11,587 nt of DNA from Thermoflexales bacterium (GCA_007118795.1 SKQX01000247.1:1-11587); one strand, 5' to 3'; shown: positions 1 to 6,444, numbered from the stretch's first letter. The notes: a model not told the origin generated them from the sequence alone. A program made the numbers and translations.

Positions 1-240
1 CTGGACGTGGCGGAGCTGCTGCTCCACCATTACTTCGAACGCCCACAGGAGACGGTGGCGCCCCAACTGCCGGTGGACGGGCACGATCTGATGCGCGAGC
101 TCGGTGTGGGGCCGGGGCCCGAGATTGGCCGAGCGCTGGACGCGATACGCGAGGCGGTGGCGGCTGGGGAGATCGACAGCCGGGAGGACGCGCTGACGCT
201 GGCTGCCGAGATCGCGGATGGTGGGGCGAGGGATCTGTAG
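1..240 (+). CDS. C-terminal end of a CCA tRNA nucleotidyltransferase / HD-domain protein (5' truncated by window edge)
   Basis: The reading frame is open from base 1, so the gene starts left of the window; 79 codons and a TAG stop are visible. The segment with HDLMRELGV, then GPGPEIGRALDAIREA and a tail EIDSREDALTLA resembles the C-terminal tail of bacterial poly(A) polymerase/CCA-adding enzymes. In that family it usually reads as a 'G-x-D-L-x-x-x-G-x-x-P-G-P-x-I-G' helix pair that helps hold the tRNA. The catalytic nucleotidyltransferase and HD domains would lie upstream and cannot be seen. If the assignment is right, the protein repairs or adds the 3' CCA of tRNAs in the cytoplasm. An HD-domain phosphohydrolase carrying the same tail is the main alternative. 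No convincing terminator follows the stop. Confidence 0.7.
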   Translation: MDVAELLLHHYFERPQETVAPQLPVDGHDLMRELGVGPGPEIGRALDAIREAVAAGEIDSREDALTLAAEIADGGARDL

Positions 241-352
241 ACGAGGTGCCATCTGCGACGCTGGTGCGGCATATCCTCGGGGGGTCGAGCCAGTGTGGGC
301 CATGACTAGTCGAACACAATAGTAAGGACTTATCATTCCCCTGTGGCCGAAG

Positions 353-445
353 TGACCGGCGCTCGGGAACGCAGCACGATGGCCCGAATCAGCGTAGGGA
401 AAGGTCGGTTTCGGTCTTTCGATGTCTTAACCGAAGTGCCGGTCA
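353..445. repeat. 93-bp element with terminal inverted repeats, copy A
   Basis: The left end TGACCGGCGCTCGG (353-366) is matched in inverted orientation by CCGAAGTGCCGGTCA (431-445). Eight terminal bases are perfectly inverted, and the similarity continues inward for about 14 bases. A second intergenic sequence at 6004-6096 has the same total length and related ends (GTGACCGGYGCT on the left, AAGTGCCRGTCATCT on the right). The two also share CGAATC and a GGTTTCGGTCTTTC / GATTCCGGCCTTC stretch inside. The interior is otherwise poorly conserved. The form fits a small non-coding mobile element (MITE) or a paired REP-type palindrome. No transposase is visible. Confidence 0.5.
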
Positions 446-728
446 TCTCAATGGCGAGAATGATTAAGCCCTGGACAATGCGCACGAGCACTTGTTCTGG
501 ACACTGATTTCGCAGTGCCCGGGAACTATGAGGAGTTGCTCACTGCTGTCTTGCCCAGCGTCGACGTTGGTTAGTACATTCTCCATCAATGCGCTGGGAA
601 GCAGGAGGCCAGATCCCGGCGCCCGACATAGGATCACCCTTCTGATAGGCTTGCAGGGGTTGATCCAGAGATGAGCCTCAACAGAGTGCCTAGTATGATC
701 CGATCCATGGCGAAGGGCAAGCGAACCG

Positions 729-827
729 GCCGAAAGGAGCCACCCCTGTCTGGGTAGGTTTGTTTCGGCAACTCCGACAGTGACCAGAAGGCCAGCCTCC
801 CCACCACCGGGGCTGGCTTTCTTGGTC
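729..827 (+). other. Candidate structured RNA leader: nested stems with a loop pseudoknot, then a long hairpin
   Basis: GCCGAAA (729-735) pairs with TTTCGGC (763-769). Inside it, CCACCC (740-745) pairs with GGGTAGG (752-758) with one bulged A. The six-base loop holds CTGTC (746-750), which can pair with GACAG (776-780) just outside the outer stem, making a 5-bp pseudoknot. One base later a long hairpin begins: 782-795 pairs with 813-827 with a G-U pair and one bulged T, and a CCCC/GGGG inner stem lies at 799-802/809-812. No clean run of T follows, so intrinsic termination is uncertain. The arrangement recalls a riboswitch aptamer plus expression platform ahead of the GlnQ-like remnant. I could not match it to a known riboswitch class, and GC-rich DNA folds easily by chance. 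Confidence 0.3.
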
Positions 828-918
828 TACACTCTCTCTGGCCCCGGGCTCGAGGGGTCTGGGCGAAGGGCCGGGGCGACGCGATGATCCCCACCACGGG
901 TAGCGGGCAGATCATCCG

Positions 919-1175
919 CAGCGGGTGGCTATCGCCCCAGCCCTGGCTATGGATCCGAAGATGATCAAAGGCGTGCTGGACGTGATGCTCGATCTGGCCC
1001 GCGAGGGCATGACCACGGTGGTCGTCTCCCACGAGATCGGTCTTTGAGAGCGGCCGCCGACCGGCTGGCTCGTCTGGACGAGGGGGCCTTGGTGGAGGTG
1101 ATGACTCCAGAAAGGCTGTTCGAAGTCCCGGAACAAGAGCGCACCAAGCAGTTCCTTAGCCAGATCCCGCACTAA
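919..1175 (+). pseudogene. Remnant of a polar amino-acid ABC transporter ATPase (GlnQ/ArtP type)
   Basis: Intact members of this family energise uptake of glutamine, arginine or similar amino acids at the inner face of the membrane. Here only the last third is readable. From 919 the frame reads QRVAIAPALAMDPKMI, then KGVLDVMLDLAREGM and TTVVVSHEIGL, ending in TGA at 1045-1047. One base appears lost at about 1042-1046. In the next frame translation resumes as AAADRLARLDEGALVEV followed by MTPERLFEVPEQERTKQFL and SQIPH, ending in TAA at 1173-1175, the normal family C-terminus. The stretch that should follow LAMDPK (a Walker B line of the form MMLFDEPTSALDPE) is absent in frame. Degraded signature-motif codons (Ser-Gly-Gln at 902-910) and earlier fragments may extend to about 860. 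The Walker A half and the partner permease are gone. Confidence 0.88.
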
Positions 1176-1255
1176 GGGGTCAGGTCGCCGAGAATGGCGT
1201 TGGACTCCGCTGGGCGTGATATGGAGACCCGGATCTGCGGGCGCGGGAGGTGAGA

Positions 1256-2674
1256 TCAGTCAGCGGCGGACGACTGGAAGACGTTGAACAGGGTTCGAAT
1301 CAGTATCTTGACGTCCAGTAAGAGAGACCAGTTCTCGATGTACCATAGATCGTACTTGGTTCTCTCCGCGATGGACGTGTCGCCGCGCAACCCATTCACC
1401 TGAGCCCAACCGGTGAGCCCGGCCTTCTCCCAGTGGCGGTCCATGTAGCGGGGGATCGCCCGACGGAACTGGTTGACGTAGACTGGCCGCTCCGGGCGCG
1501 GACCAACCAGGCTCATCTCGCCCATCAACACGTTGATCAGCTGGGGAAGCTCGTCTACGTTGATGCGTCGAATCAGCCGGCCCAGCCGTGTCACCCGAGG
1601 ATCGTTCTCCACGGTCCACCCAGGCCCGCTGGCTTCGGCGTTCTGGTCCATGGAACGGAACTTCAGCATCTTGAACGGCTTGGCATCCAGCCCCATGCGA
1701 TCCTGGACGTAGAACACCGGCCCGCGAGAGTCCAGTTTGATGAGGATCGCCACGAACAGCATCACGGGGGACAGGACGACCAGGCCGAAGGCTGCCCCGC
1801 AGATGTCCATCAGCCGTTTGACGAAGCGCCGCCACCCGCGCAGCGCCAGGTCGCGGACGGTCACCAAGGGCAGTCCTCCTAGATCGCCGATCCCCACGGG
1901 ACTGGCCATGATCTGGAAGACGTCTGGGAAGACCTTGATGGTCACCTTTCCTCGCTCACACTCAGACAGGAGCGTCAAGATCTCCTGGTGGGTGGCCTCG
2001 GGAAGGGCGATGATCACCTCGTCGATGCGGTGCTCGTCGATCAGGGACGCTAGCTGACTGGCGTCACCGAGGACCTCCTCGCCCATGGGCGGCTCGGGAG
2101 CCGAGCCATTGGTGGCGACGAAGCCGGCCACGGAGTATCCTAGGCCCGGGTTCGACTGTACCTTCTGATAGACCATTCGGCCGACCTCGCCGGTGCCGAC
2201 GATGAGCAACCGATCGCATCCCCATCCACGCCGACGGAGCTGGAAGCGGAGGTGCGTATGAGCGGCTCGGCCGAGAGTGATGAGCACGATGGACAGGCCC
2301 CAGCCGTAGAGGATCACACCGCGGGAGTAGTCCATCTCCAGCATAATGTCCTTGAAGACGAGAGAGGAGATGGCGACCCCCATCAGAGTACTGACGGTGG
2401 TGGCCCCGAAAACGGAGTAAAACTCGTCGATGCGGGACGGGGTACGCGCTACTCGATACAGCCTGGCAAAGGCGAAGACCACCACGATGGAGACCACGTG
2501 CGTGAGTACCGGCGTGGTGTAGTCGAGCAGCTGCCCCATATTCTGGGCTGGATCCGGCCACGGGATCCAGCGACGCACCCAATACCCCGCGCAGAAGGCA
2601 AGCCCCGCCAGGAGCATATCGGTCAGGGCCAACGCGAAGACGAAGATGGTCTGGACCCGCGACCTGGATCTCAT
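1256..2674 (-). CDS. Polyprenyl-phosphate sugar-1-phosphate transferase (WcaJ/WbaP-type initiating enzyme)
   Basis: Enzymes of this family move a sugar-1-phosphate from a nucleotide sugar to undecaprenyl phosphate, the first step in building exopolysaccharide, capsule or O-antigen units at the inner membrane. The 472-residue length is normal. The N-terminus has four hydrophobic segments (about 8-30, 52-72, 88-106, 118-135). Next comes a Rossmann-like domain starting LLIVGTGEVGR (156-166). The C-terminal bacterial sugar transferase domain begins KRLMDICGAAFG (286-297) with a membrane-reentrant helix to about 313. It contains KFRSM (338-342), NVDELPQLINV (372-382), EMSLVGPRPE (386-395) and AGLTGWAQVNG (418-428), all hallmarks of the catalytic core. 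The start overlaps the upstream GT2 stop as ATGA, and an AGGAGA ribosome site lies about 8 bases before it, so the two are probably co-translated. The sugar donor (glucose or galactose versus others) cannot be read. No clear terminator follows. Confidence 0.93.
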   Translation of the reverse strand: MRSRSRVQTIFVFALALTDMLLAGLAFCAGYWVRRWIPWPDPAQNMGQLLDYTTPVLTHVVSIVVVFAFARLYRVARTPSRIDEFYSVFGATTVSTLMGVAISSLVFKDIMLEMDYSRGVILYGWGLSIVLITLGRAAHTHLRFQLRRRGWGCDRLLIVGTGEVGRMVYQKVQSNPGLGYSVAGFVATNGSAPEPPMGEEVLGDASQLASLIDEHRIDEVIIALPEATHQEILTLLSECERGKVTIKVFPDVFQIMASPVGIGDLGGLPLVTVRDLALRGWRRFVKRLMDICGAAFGLVVLSPVMLFVAILIKLDSRGPVFYVQDRMGLDAKPFKMLKFRSMDQNAEASGPGWTVENDPRVTRLGRLIRRINVDELPQLINVLMGEMSLVGPRPERPVYVNQFRRAIPRYMDRHWEKAGLTGWAQVNGLRGDTSIAERTKYDLWYIENWSLLLDVKILIRTLFNVFQSSAAD

Positions 2675-3597
2675 CCGGCGTTCTCCTGTCGACCCTCTGG
2701 GCCGGCGAGGGCGATGCGGAGCTGCTCGAGCCCCAATCTTGCGGACAGGGTGCCGACGATCAGGCCGTGGACGTACCAGGGAGTCTGCTCAGCGAAGTGC
2801 TTGTGGTAGAATATTCGCATGGCGCGGTAGAACTCGAGGCGCGCCCGGGGGTTCTGCTGGGCGGAGGCTCTCTTGACGTGATGCACCGTGACGGCGGGGT
2901 TATAGAAGATCTTCCAGCCGGCCTGCTTGATTCGGTAGGCCCAGTCCAAGTCCTCACCGTAAAGAAAGAAGCTCTCATCCATAAGACCGGCTTCTCGGAT
3001 CGCCTCGCGACGTACCAGCATAAACGCACCCACTACAGAGTCGAGCTCGGTCACCTCGTCCGGGTCCCGGTACGTCAGGTTGTACCGGCCGAAGCGACGG
3101 CTGCTGGGAAAGATCCGCGACAGCCCGACCATTCGGTAGAACGACACCTCGGGGGTGGGGAATGAACGCCGGCACGCCAAGTCCAGGGAGCCGTCCGGGC
3201 GTACCAGCTTAGGGCCCGCGGCTCCTGCCTCTTCACACTCATCCATGAAGCTCAGCATATTCGCCAGCCCATCGGGCGGGACCTCGGTGTCCGAGTTCAG
3301 CAGCAGGACGAAGCGGGGCGCAGCCGGAGCGGACGGCCGTGGGGGAGATCCCGTGAAGCCAAAAGCTCGCAACCCCTGGTTGTTCGCTGCGGGATAGCCA
3401 AGGTTCCTCTCGTTGGCAATCAGTCTGGCCTCGGGAAACTCCGTGGCTACCATCTCAGCGCTGCCGTCGGACGACCCGTTGTCCACGACGCAGACGGCGA
3501 AACAGAAACCGCCCTGACTAGCGAAGACAGAACGGAGGCAGGCGCGCAGCAACGCGCAGGTATTGTAGCTGACAATGACGATTCCAAGATCGAGCAT
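2671..3597 (-). CDS. Family 2 glycosyltransferase (WcaE/rhamnosyltransferase-like)
   Basis: This cytoplasmic GT-A enzyme of 308 residues would transfer a sugar from a nucleotide sugar to a growing polysaccharide or lipid-linked chain. The fold begins at once with IVIVSYN (6-12). The nucleotide-binding VVDNGSSDGS lies at 37-46, NERNLGYPAANNQG at 62-75, the metal-binding LLLNSDTEV at 98-106, VVGAFMLVRR at 188-197, and the acceptor-side GEDLDWAYR at 214-222. The C-terminus (about 252-295) carries the helical tail often seen in exopolysaccharide GT2s. A proline- and alanine-rich stretch at 82-94 lengthens the loop before the NSD motif. The ribosome site is weak, but the ATG falls directly before the first strand. 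It overlaps the next gene by four bases, which ties it to the sugar-1-phosphate transferase. Donor and acceptor are unknown. Confidence 0.9.
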   Translation of the reverse strand: MLDLGIVIVSYNTCALLRACLRSVFASQGGFCFAVCVVDNGSSDGSAEMVATEFPEARLIANERNLGYPAANNQGLRAFGFTGSPPRPSAPAAPRFVLLLNSDTEVPPDGLANMLSFMDECEEAGAAGPKLVRPDGSLDLACRRSFPTPEVSFYRMVGLSRIFPSSRRFGRYNLTYRDPDEVTELDSVVGAFMLVRREAIREAGLMDESFFLYGEDLDWAYRIKQAGWKIFYNPAVTVHHVKRASAQQNPRARLEFYRAMRIFYHKHFAEQTPWYVHGLIVGTLSARLGLEQLRIALAGPEGRQENAG

Positions 3598-3671
3598 AGT
3601 CCAAGTCAGAAAACGGGCTGCCGAGATCGCGTCGGTCTCCCGAGAAGCTTAACGGGTCCGGCGGAAAGGGC

Positions 3672-3700
3672 ATGTTAGCACAGACAGGGGTCAGGAGCAA
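3672..3700 (-). promoter_or_regulatory. Candidate internal promoter for the GT2 / sugar transferase pair
   Basis: Read on the minus strand, TTGCTC (3695-3700) is separated by 17 bases from TAACAT (3672-3677). The -10 box is preceded by TG plus one base, an extended -10 form. It lies in the 118-base gap between the GT4 stop and the GT2 start and would give a leader of about 68 bases. The -35 match is only three of six, so the assignment is tentative. It would let the last two genes be expressed apart from the first two. Confidence 0.35.
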
Positions 3701-3715
3701 GCAGCGGGATGCCGA

Positions 3716-5014
3716 TCAGACCCCCTCCCGGTAGATGTGCAACAGTCGATGAGCGATTCGATCCCAGGTGTAGCTTTCCAGTATCGTCTGACGGGCGTGC
3801 AGTCCCATTCTCTGTCGCGCCTCCTCATCTATAGAGAGCATCTGCAAGGTGGCGTGGACCAGCTGATCGATATCGTTATGATCCACCAGGTAGCCGTTAG
3901 CTCGATCCTCGATGACGTCCCGGGAGCCGCCGTGGATGCTGGCTATGAGGGGGCACTCGAGCAGCATGGCCTCGAGCATGACGATGGAGAAGTACTCCTG
4001 CGATGGGAGGACGACCCCGTCAGCAGCTGCAAAGAACTGGGGCATCTCGTCGTGGGCGACGGGAGGATGGGTGATGACCTGATCCTCAAGGTCATGCTCG
4101 GCAATGATGTGCCTGAGTCGCCTGGCGTACTCCGTCTCAGGCGAGGGCCAGGCGAGAAGGAGAAGGCGGACGTTGTGTTCATCCAGCCTGGGGTCGGCTG
4201 CGATGAGCGCCCGCAGCATGTTCTCCTGTCCCTTCCGCGGGTCCACCCGCGATGGGATCATCAGCAGAAACTCATTGTCCTGGACCCCCAGGTTCTGCCG
4301 TACTCTTTGCGCCGTCCCTGCTGGGGGTGGGGGGAAGTCGACTGGATCGATTCCGTTGGGGAGGACCTTGACCCGCGGATCAACGGGGCCTACTGCCTGA
4401 TAGTGATCGAACAGCACCTCCGCCTCTGCGGTAGACAGGGGGAGGATGCCGTCGGCCATGACGAGGGAGCGCTCCTCAGAGGCGATGCGCACCGGGAAGT
4501 TGTATCGCTCATCGAGCTGACTGGGTGATGCCTCCCCCCGCTGCAGAGCGTCCTCCCGCTTCCGTCTTCCCAGCGAGTGGGTCGTGAGGAGTGTCCGGGG
4601 ATGATGGGGCCAGCAGGCCTTTGTCGTGGTGGTGACCTCCCAACCATCGGCGTAGTGGCCGTGGAGGACGTCATAGCGAAGCCCCTCCTGCTCCGAGAAG
4701 CTCTTGATCTCCCTGACGAACTGGGAGATGGGCCCTCCGTACAGCACCTCCTTGGGAAGGTAGCGATCGGGCGATCCGCAGGGGAGACGGATGAGTCGGA
4801 CTCGAGGATCGTCGTCCAGGAACTTGACCCGCGAGTCGGCATAGGGATCGTCAGTCTGAAGCCGCGTGAAGATGTCGATGCGGATCTCGGGGTCAACACG
4901 GGCCAGAGCGTGGGGCAGCTTGTTCATCACCACCGTCTGCCCCCCCTGCGATTCCTCTCCTAACCGTTCCAGCCAGTCTGGTCGACAGTGGGGGCTGGTC
5001 CAAAGCACACGCAT
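3716..5014 (-). CDS. Family 4 glycosyltransferase, sucrose-phosphate-synthase-like
   Basis: This is a retaining GT-B enzyme of 432 residues, likely cytosolic. The glycine-rich GGQTVVMNKLPHALAR (24-39) is the usual GT4 acceptor-side loop. HGHYADGWEV (118-127) and TTHSLGRRKREDALQRGE (144-161) closely resemble the sucrose/sucrose-phosphate synthase branch. The donor side has RIASEER (176-182), LPNGIDP (218-224), IPSRVDPRKG (253-262) with the expected Arg and Lys, and SQEYFSIVMLEAM (338-350), which keeps the E-x7-E pair (E340, E348). The ATG at 5014 was chosen because AAAGGAG sits about 7 bases upstream and the first beta strand MRVLWTSP starts there. The frame is open to 5191, but that extension lies inside the upstream gene and has no GT4 sequence. 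The gene begins 31 bases after the Nudix stop. The SPS resemblance does not prove sucrose as product; next to envelope genes it may act in polysaccharide or glycolipid assembly. Confidence 0.88.
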   Translation of the reverse strand: MRVLWTSPHCRPDWLERLGEESQGGQTVVMNKLPHALARVDPEIRIDIFTRLQTDDPYADSRVKFLDDDPRVRLIRLPCGSPDRYLPKEVLYGGPISQFVREIKSFSEQEGLRYDVLHGHYADGWEVTTTTKACWPHHPRTLLTTHSLGRRKREDALQRGEASPSQLDERYNFPVRIASEERSLVMADGILPLSTAEAEVLFDHYQAVGPVDPRVKVLPNGIDPVDFPPPPAGTAQRVRQNLGVQDNEFLLMIPSRVDPRKGQENMLRALIAADPRLDEHNVRLLLLAWPSPETEYARRLRHIIAEHDLEDQVITHPPVAHDEMPQFFAAADGVVLPSQEYFSIVMLEAMLLECPLIASIHGGSRDVIEDRANGYLVDHNDIDQLVHATLQMLSIDEEARQRMGLHARQTILESYTWDRIAHRLLHIYREGV

Positions 5015-5045
5015 CCTTGACTCCTTTGCAGCTAGCGTCCCGGCC

Positions 5046-5882
5046 TCACAGGTCCGGCCGATCGCGTGCTGTCTTCTCGACCCAATCCGCCAGAACCTGG
5101 TGGGCGTGGTCGAAGGCAATCTCTCTTGGTAGGTCGACCGGAGAAAACCAGGCCAGGTCCGCGGCGTCATCATCAGGCTGCTCCTGCCCACCGACGACTC
5201 GGGCTGAGTAGTAGATGTTCAGGCAGTAGGTGCCCACCGCGTCGTAGCTGTTCTGGTCCACGTAGATGCCGAACAAGCCTGTGGGCTCGATGGCCAGCCC
5301 AGTCTCCTCGCGCACTTCACGTATTGCGCCTGCTTCTGGATGCTCATCGACCTCCAGAAAGCCCCCCGGGATATCCCAGCAACCCATGTATGGCTCGACC
5401 GCTCGCTTCACCAGCAGCAGATGTCCGTGCTCCTCCACCAGAGCGCCGGCGCAGGGTTTGGCATTGCGATAGCGAATGGTCCCGCAGACGGTGCAGATCT
5501 GCCGTGACCGCTCATCGTCCGGATCCTTGTGTGGGGTCAGCAGCCCGGCGCAACGGGGGCAGAAGCGAAGGGGCTGGATCCGCTCGGCGATCGCTCCATC
5601 TCGACAGAAGGGAGAGCCAGCCGCGGGCAATTGTCGAGCGATGCGTTCTAGTTTGGTCCTGCGCGGCAACCGCCTGAAGCGGGCCTCGGCCTTCTGCGCG
5701 GCGCTCCGGTCCGGGAACGGCCAGACACCGATGAGGGTCACGGGTCGACGGCCCGCCGTGTAGCTCGCTCCGCGCCCGGTGTTGTGCTCCCGCAGCCGTC
5801 GCACCACGTCCGTGGTCACGCCCGTATATAGGGTATCATCGGCGCAGCGCAGGGCGTACAGGAACCAGGAGTCCGACGTCAT
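5046..5882 (-). CDS. GIY-YIG domain / zinc ribbon / Nudix hydrolase fusion protein
   Basis: Three modules lie in one 278-residue chain. Residues 5-86 form a small GIY-YIG nuclease-like domain of the UPF0213/YhbQ type: FLYALRC (7-13) and LYTGVT (18-23) stand for the GIY and YIG elements, followed by RRLREHN (28-34) and a lysine-containing LERIARQL (78-85). A zinc ribbon follows with C108-x2-C111 and C130-x2-C133. Residues 143-270 form a Nudix hydrolase with a complete Nudix box (G174-x5-E180-x7-RE-x-REETGL, ending 196), typical of enzymes that cleave nucleoside diphosphates linked to another group. The substrate cannot be read. An in-frame TTG at 5900 would add six residues. I chose ATG 5882, which overlaps the stop of a tiny upstream ORF as ATGA. 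It is first in the minus-strand run, but its role relative to the sugar genes is unclear. Confidence 0.85.
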   Translation of the reverse strand: MTSDSWFLYALRCADDTLYTGVTTDVVRRLREHNTGRGASYTAGRRPVTLIGVWPFPDRSAAQKAEARFRRLPRRTKLERIARQLPAAGSPFCRDGAIAERIQPLRFCPRCAGLLTPHKDPDDERSRQICTVCGTIRYRNAKPCAGALVEEHGHLLLVKRAVEPYMGCWDIPGGFLEVDEHPEAGAIREVREETGLAIEPTGLFGIYVDQNSYDAVGTYCLNIYYSARVVGGQEQPDDDAADLAWFSPVDLPREIAFDHAHQVLADWVEKTARDRPDL

Positions 5883-5905
5883 GAGTTGACCGAGGTCCAA
5901 TCCAT
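5879..5905 (-). CDS. Possible 8-residue leader ORF coupled to the GIY-YIG/Nudix gene
   Basis: ATG at 5903-5905 begins an ORF encoding MDWTSVNS. Its TGA (5879-5881) overlaps the ATG at 5882 in an ATGA junction. A GGCGGAG ribosome site sits about 9 bases before the small ORF, while the large gene has no obvious site of its own. This favours translational coupling through the mini-ORF. It could also be chance. Confidence 0.3.
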   Translation of the reverse strand: MDWTSVNS

Positions 5906-5924
5906 AGGGTGTCTCTCCGCCCCT

Positions 5925-5953
5925 ATTCTAGCACAACTTAGCGCCTGAGAAAG
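5925..5953 (-). promoter_or_regulatory. Promoter for the minus-strand gene run
   Basis: On the minus strand TGCTAGAAT (5925-5933) is an extended -10 element (TG, one base, TAGAAT). The -35 region 17 bases upstream (CTTTCT, 5948-5953) is poor, which is common for extended -10 promoters. Transcription would start near 5918, just ahead of the GGCGGAG ribosome site. Confidence 0.45.
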
Positions 5954-6003
5954 GGGCCAAAGGTCTGTTTGCTGGTAGGGCTTTGTCATTCTCTCCGTTG
6001 AGG

Positions 6004-6096
6004 TGACCGGTGCTTTGGTGAAGACATGGGAAAAACGAATCTGACGCTTCCGTAAACTGATTCCGGCCTTCATGCTGCGGTTGCAAGTGCCAGTCA
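6004..6096. repeat. 93-bp element with terminal inverted repeats, copy B
   Basis: The left end TGACCGGTGCTT (6004-6015) opposes AAGTGCCAGTCA (6085-6096). The pairing has one mismatch and two G-T pairs over 12 bases. Length and end sequences match copy A at 353-445. Similarity may continue outward on both sides: TCATT at about 5986 upstream, and an AGAA...CCCTGG stretch to about 6126 downstream. It lies between the divergent promoters of the two main gene sets. The differences between the ends are mostly transitions, as expected of an old, drifting repeat. Confidence 0.5.
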
Positions 6097-6132
6097 TCTG
6101 GGTCGCAGAAGAACGATGGATCCCTGGTTTGC

Positions 6133-6160
6133 TGGTCAATGAGGTGCAACCGCGTATAAT
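6133..6160 (+). promoter_or_regulatory. Promoter for the ABC-F / coaE gene set
   Basis: A perfect TATAAT at 6155-6160 is preceded by TGGTCA (6133-6138), four of six bases matching the consensus -35, with a 16-base spacer. Transcription would start near 6167, giving an unusually long leader of about 278 bases before the ABC-F start. Confidence 0.55.
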
Positions 6161-6166
6161 CATGGT

Positions 6167-6444
6167 AGTATTCTGGCAGCATAGGCGCACGATTTCGCCG
6201 TTCACAGGGTCATGGAGCGCGGCGGTGACGTGATCGACCGGGTGGGTTCCACGGCATCAGTCATGCTGGTACGGAATGGGCCGAGGTGGCGGCCGCAGGG
6301 CGCTATGGCGGTGCCTGATGGGTCGGCACCGTCTTCGTGCGGTAGGGGCGGCGGCGCTGGTTGCCACGGCGGCTGGCCATCGTTGTGCCGCTAGGGATCG
6401 TTTTCGAGAATGGCAACAGATAACAGGGTTGGATGGGATAGGGT
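6167..6444 (+). other. Long untranslated leader of the ABC-F gene
   Basis: No convincing gene lies between the promoter and ATG 6445. The leader contains a perfect 7-bp hairpin, CGGTGCC (6309-6315) with GGCACCG (6325-6331) around a 9-base loop, and a weaker GCGGC/GCCGC pair near 6370-6392. Neither is followed directly by a T run. A short out-of-frame ORF from ATG 6410 (beginning MATDNRVGW) reads through the ABC-F start and stops at 6472. Leaders of this kind regulate some antibiotic-responsive ABC-F genes, but nothing here proves such control. Confidence 0.35.

Larger units (their letters stand above)
241..918. other. Long region without an intact gene
   Basis: No open frame here looks like a real protein: those present are short, lack ribosome sites and show no family motif. 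Three things stand out, annotated separately: a 93-bp element with inverted ends (353-445), a strongly foldable stretch (729-827), and degraded codons leading into the GlnQ-like remnant from roughly 860. A TATGAT at 694-699 could be a -10 box, but no matching -35 box sits at the right distance. I see nothing interpretable in 241-345 or 480-690. Confidence 0.6.

Noticed and set aside
782..827. Rho-independent terminator at the long hairpin
   Set aside because: The stem is strong, but the bases after it (CTTGGTCTAC) lack a T run and are partly in the stem, so I kept it only as a hairpin.
634..1032. 132-codon minus-strand ORF
   Set aside because: It is antisense to the GlnQ-like remnant and its leader and has no motif or ribosome site.
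1175..3695. Shared 10-mer AGGGGTCAGG at 1175-1184 and 3686-3695
   Set aside because: Dozens of shared 10-mers are expected by chance in a window this long, and the flanks do not match.
5015..5191. 59-residue N-terminal extension of the GT4 frame back to 5191
   Set aside because: It lies inside the Nudix gene in another frame and has no GT4-like sequence. The ATG at 5014 has a good AAAGGAG ribosome site and starts the first beta strand.
5906..6205. Upstream part of a 108-codon minus-strand frame reaching into the intergenic region
   Set aside because: It crosses the repeat and both promoters, has no ribosome site and no recognisable protein sequence. Only its last eight codons are kept, as a possible leader ORF.
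6212..6394. 60-codon + strand ORF in the ABC-F leader
   Set aside because: It has no good ribosome site and its Gly/Arg-rich composition is what GC-rich leader DNA gives by chance.
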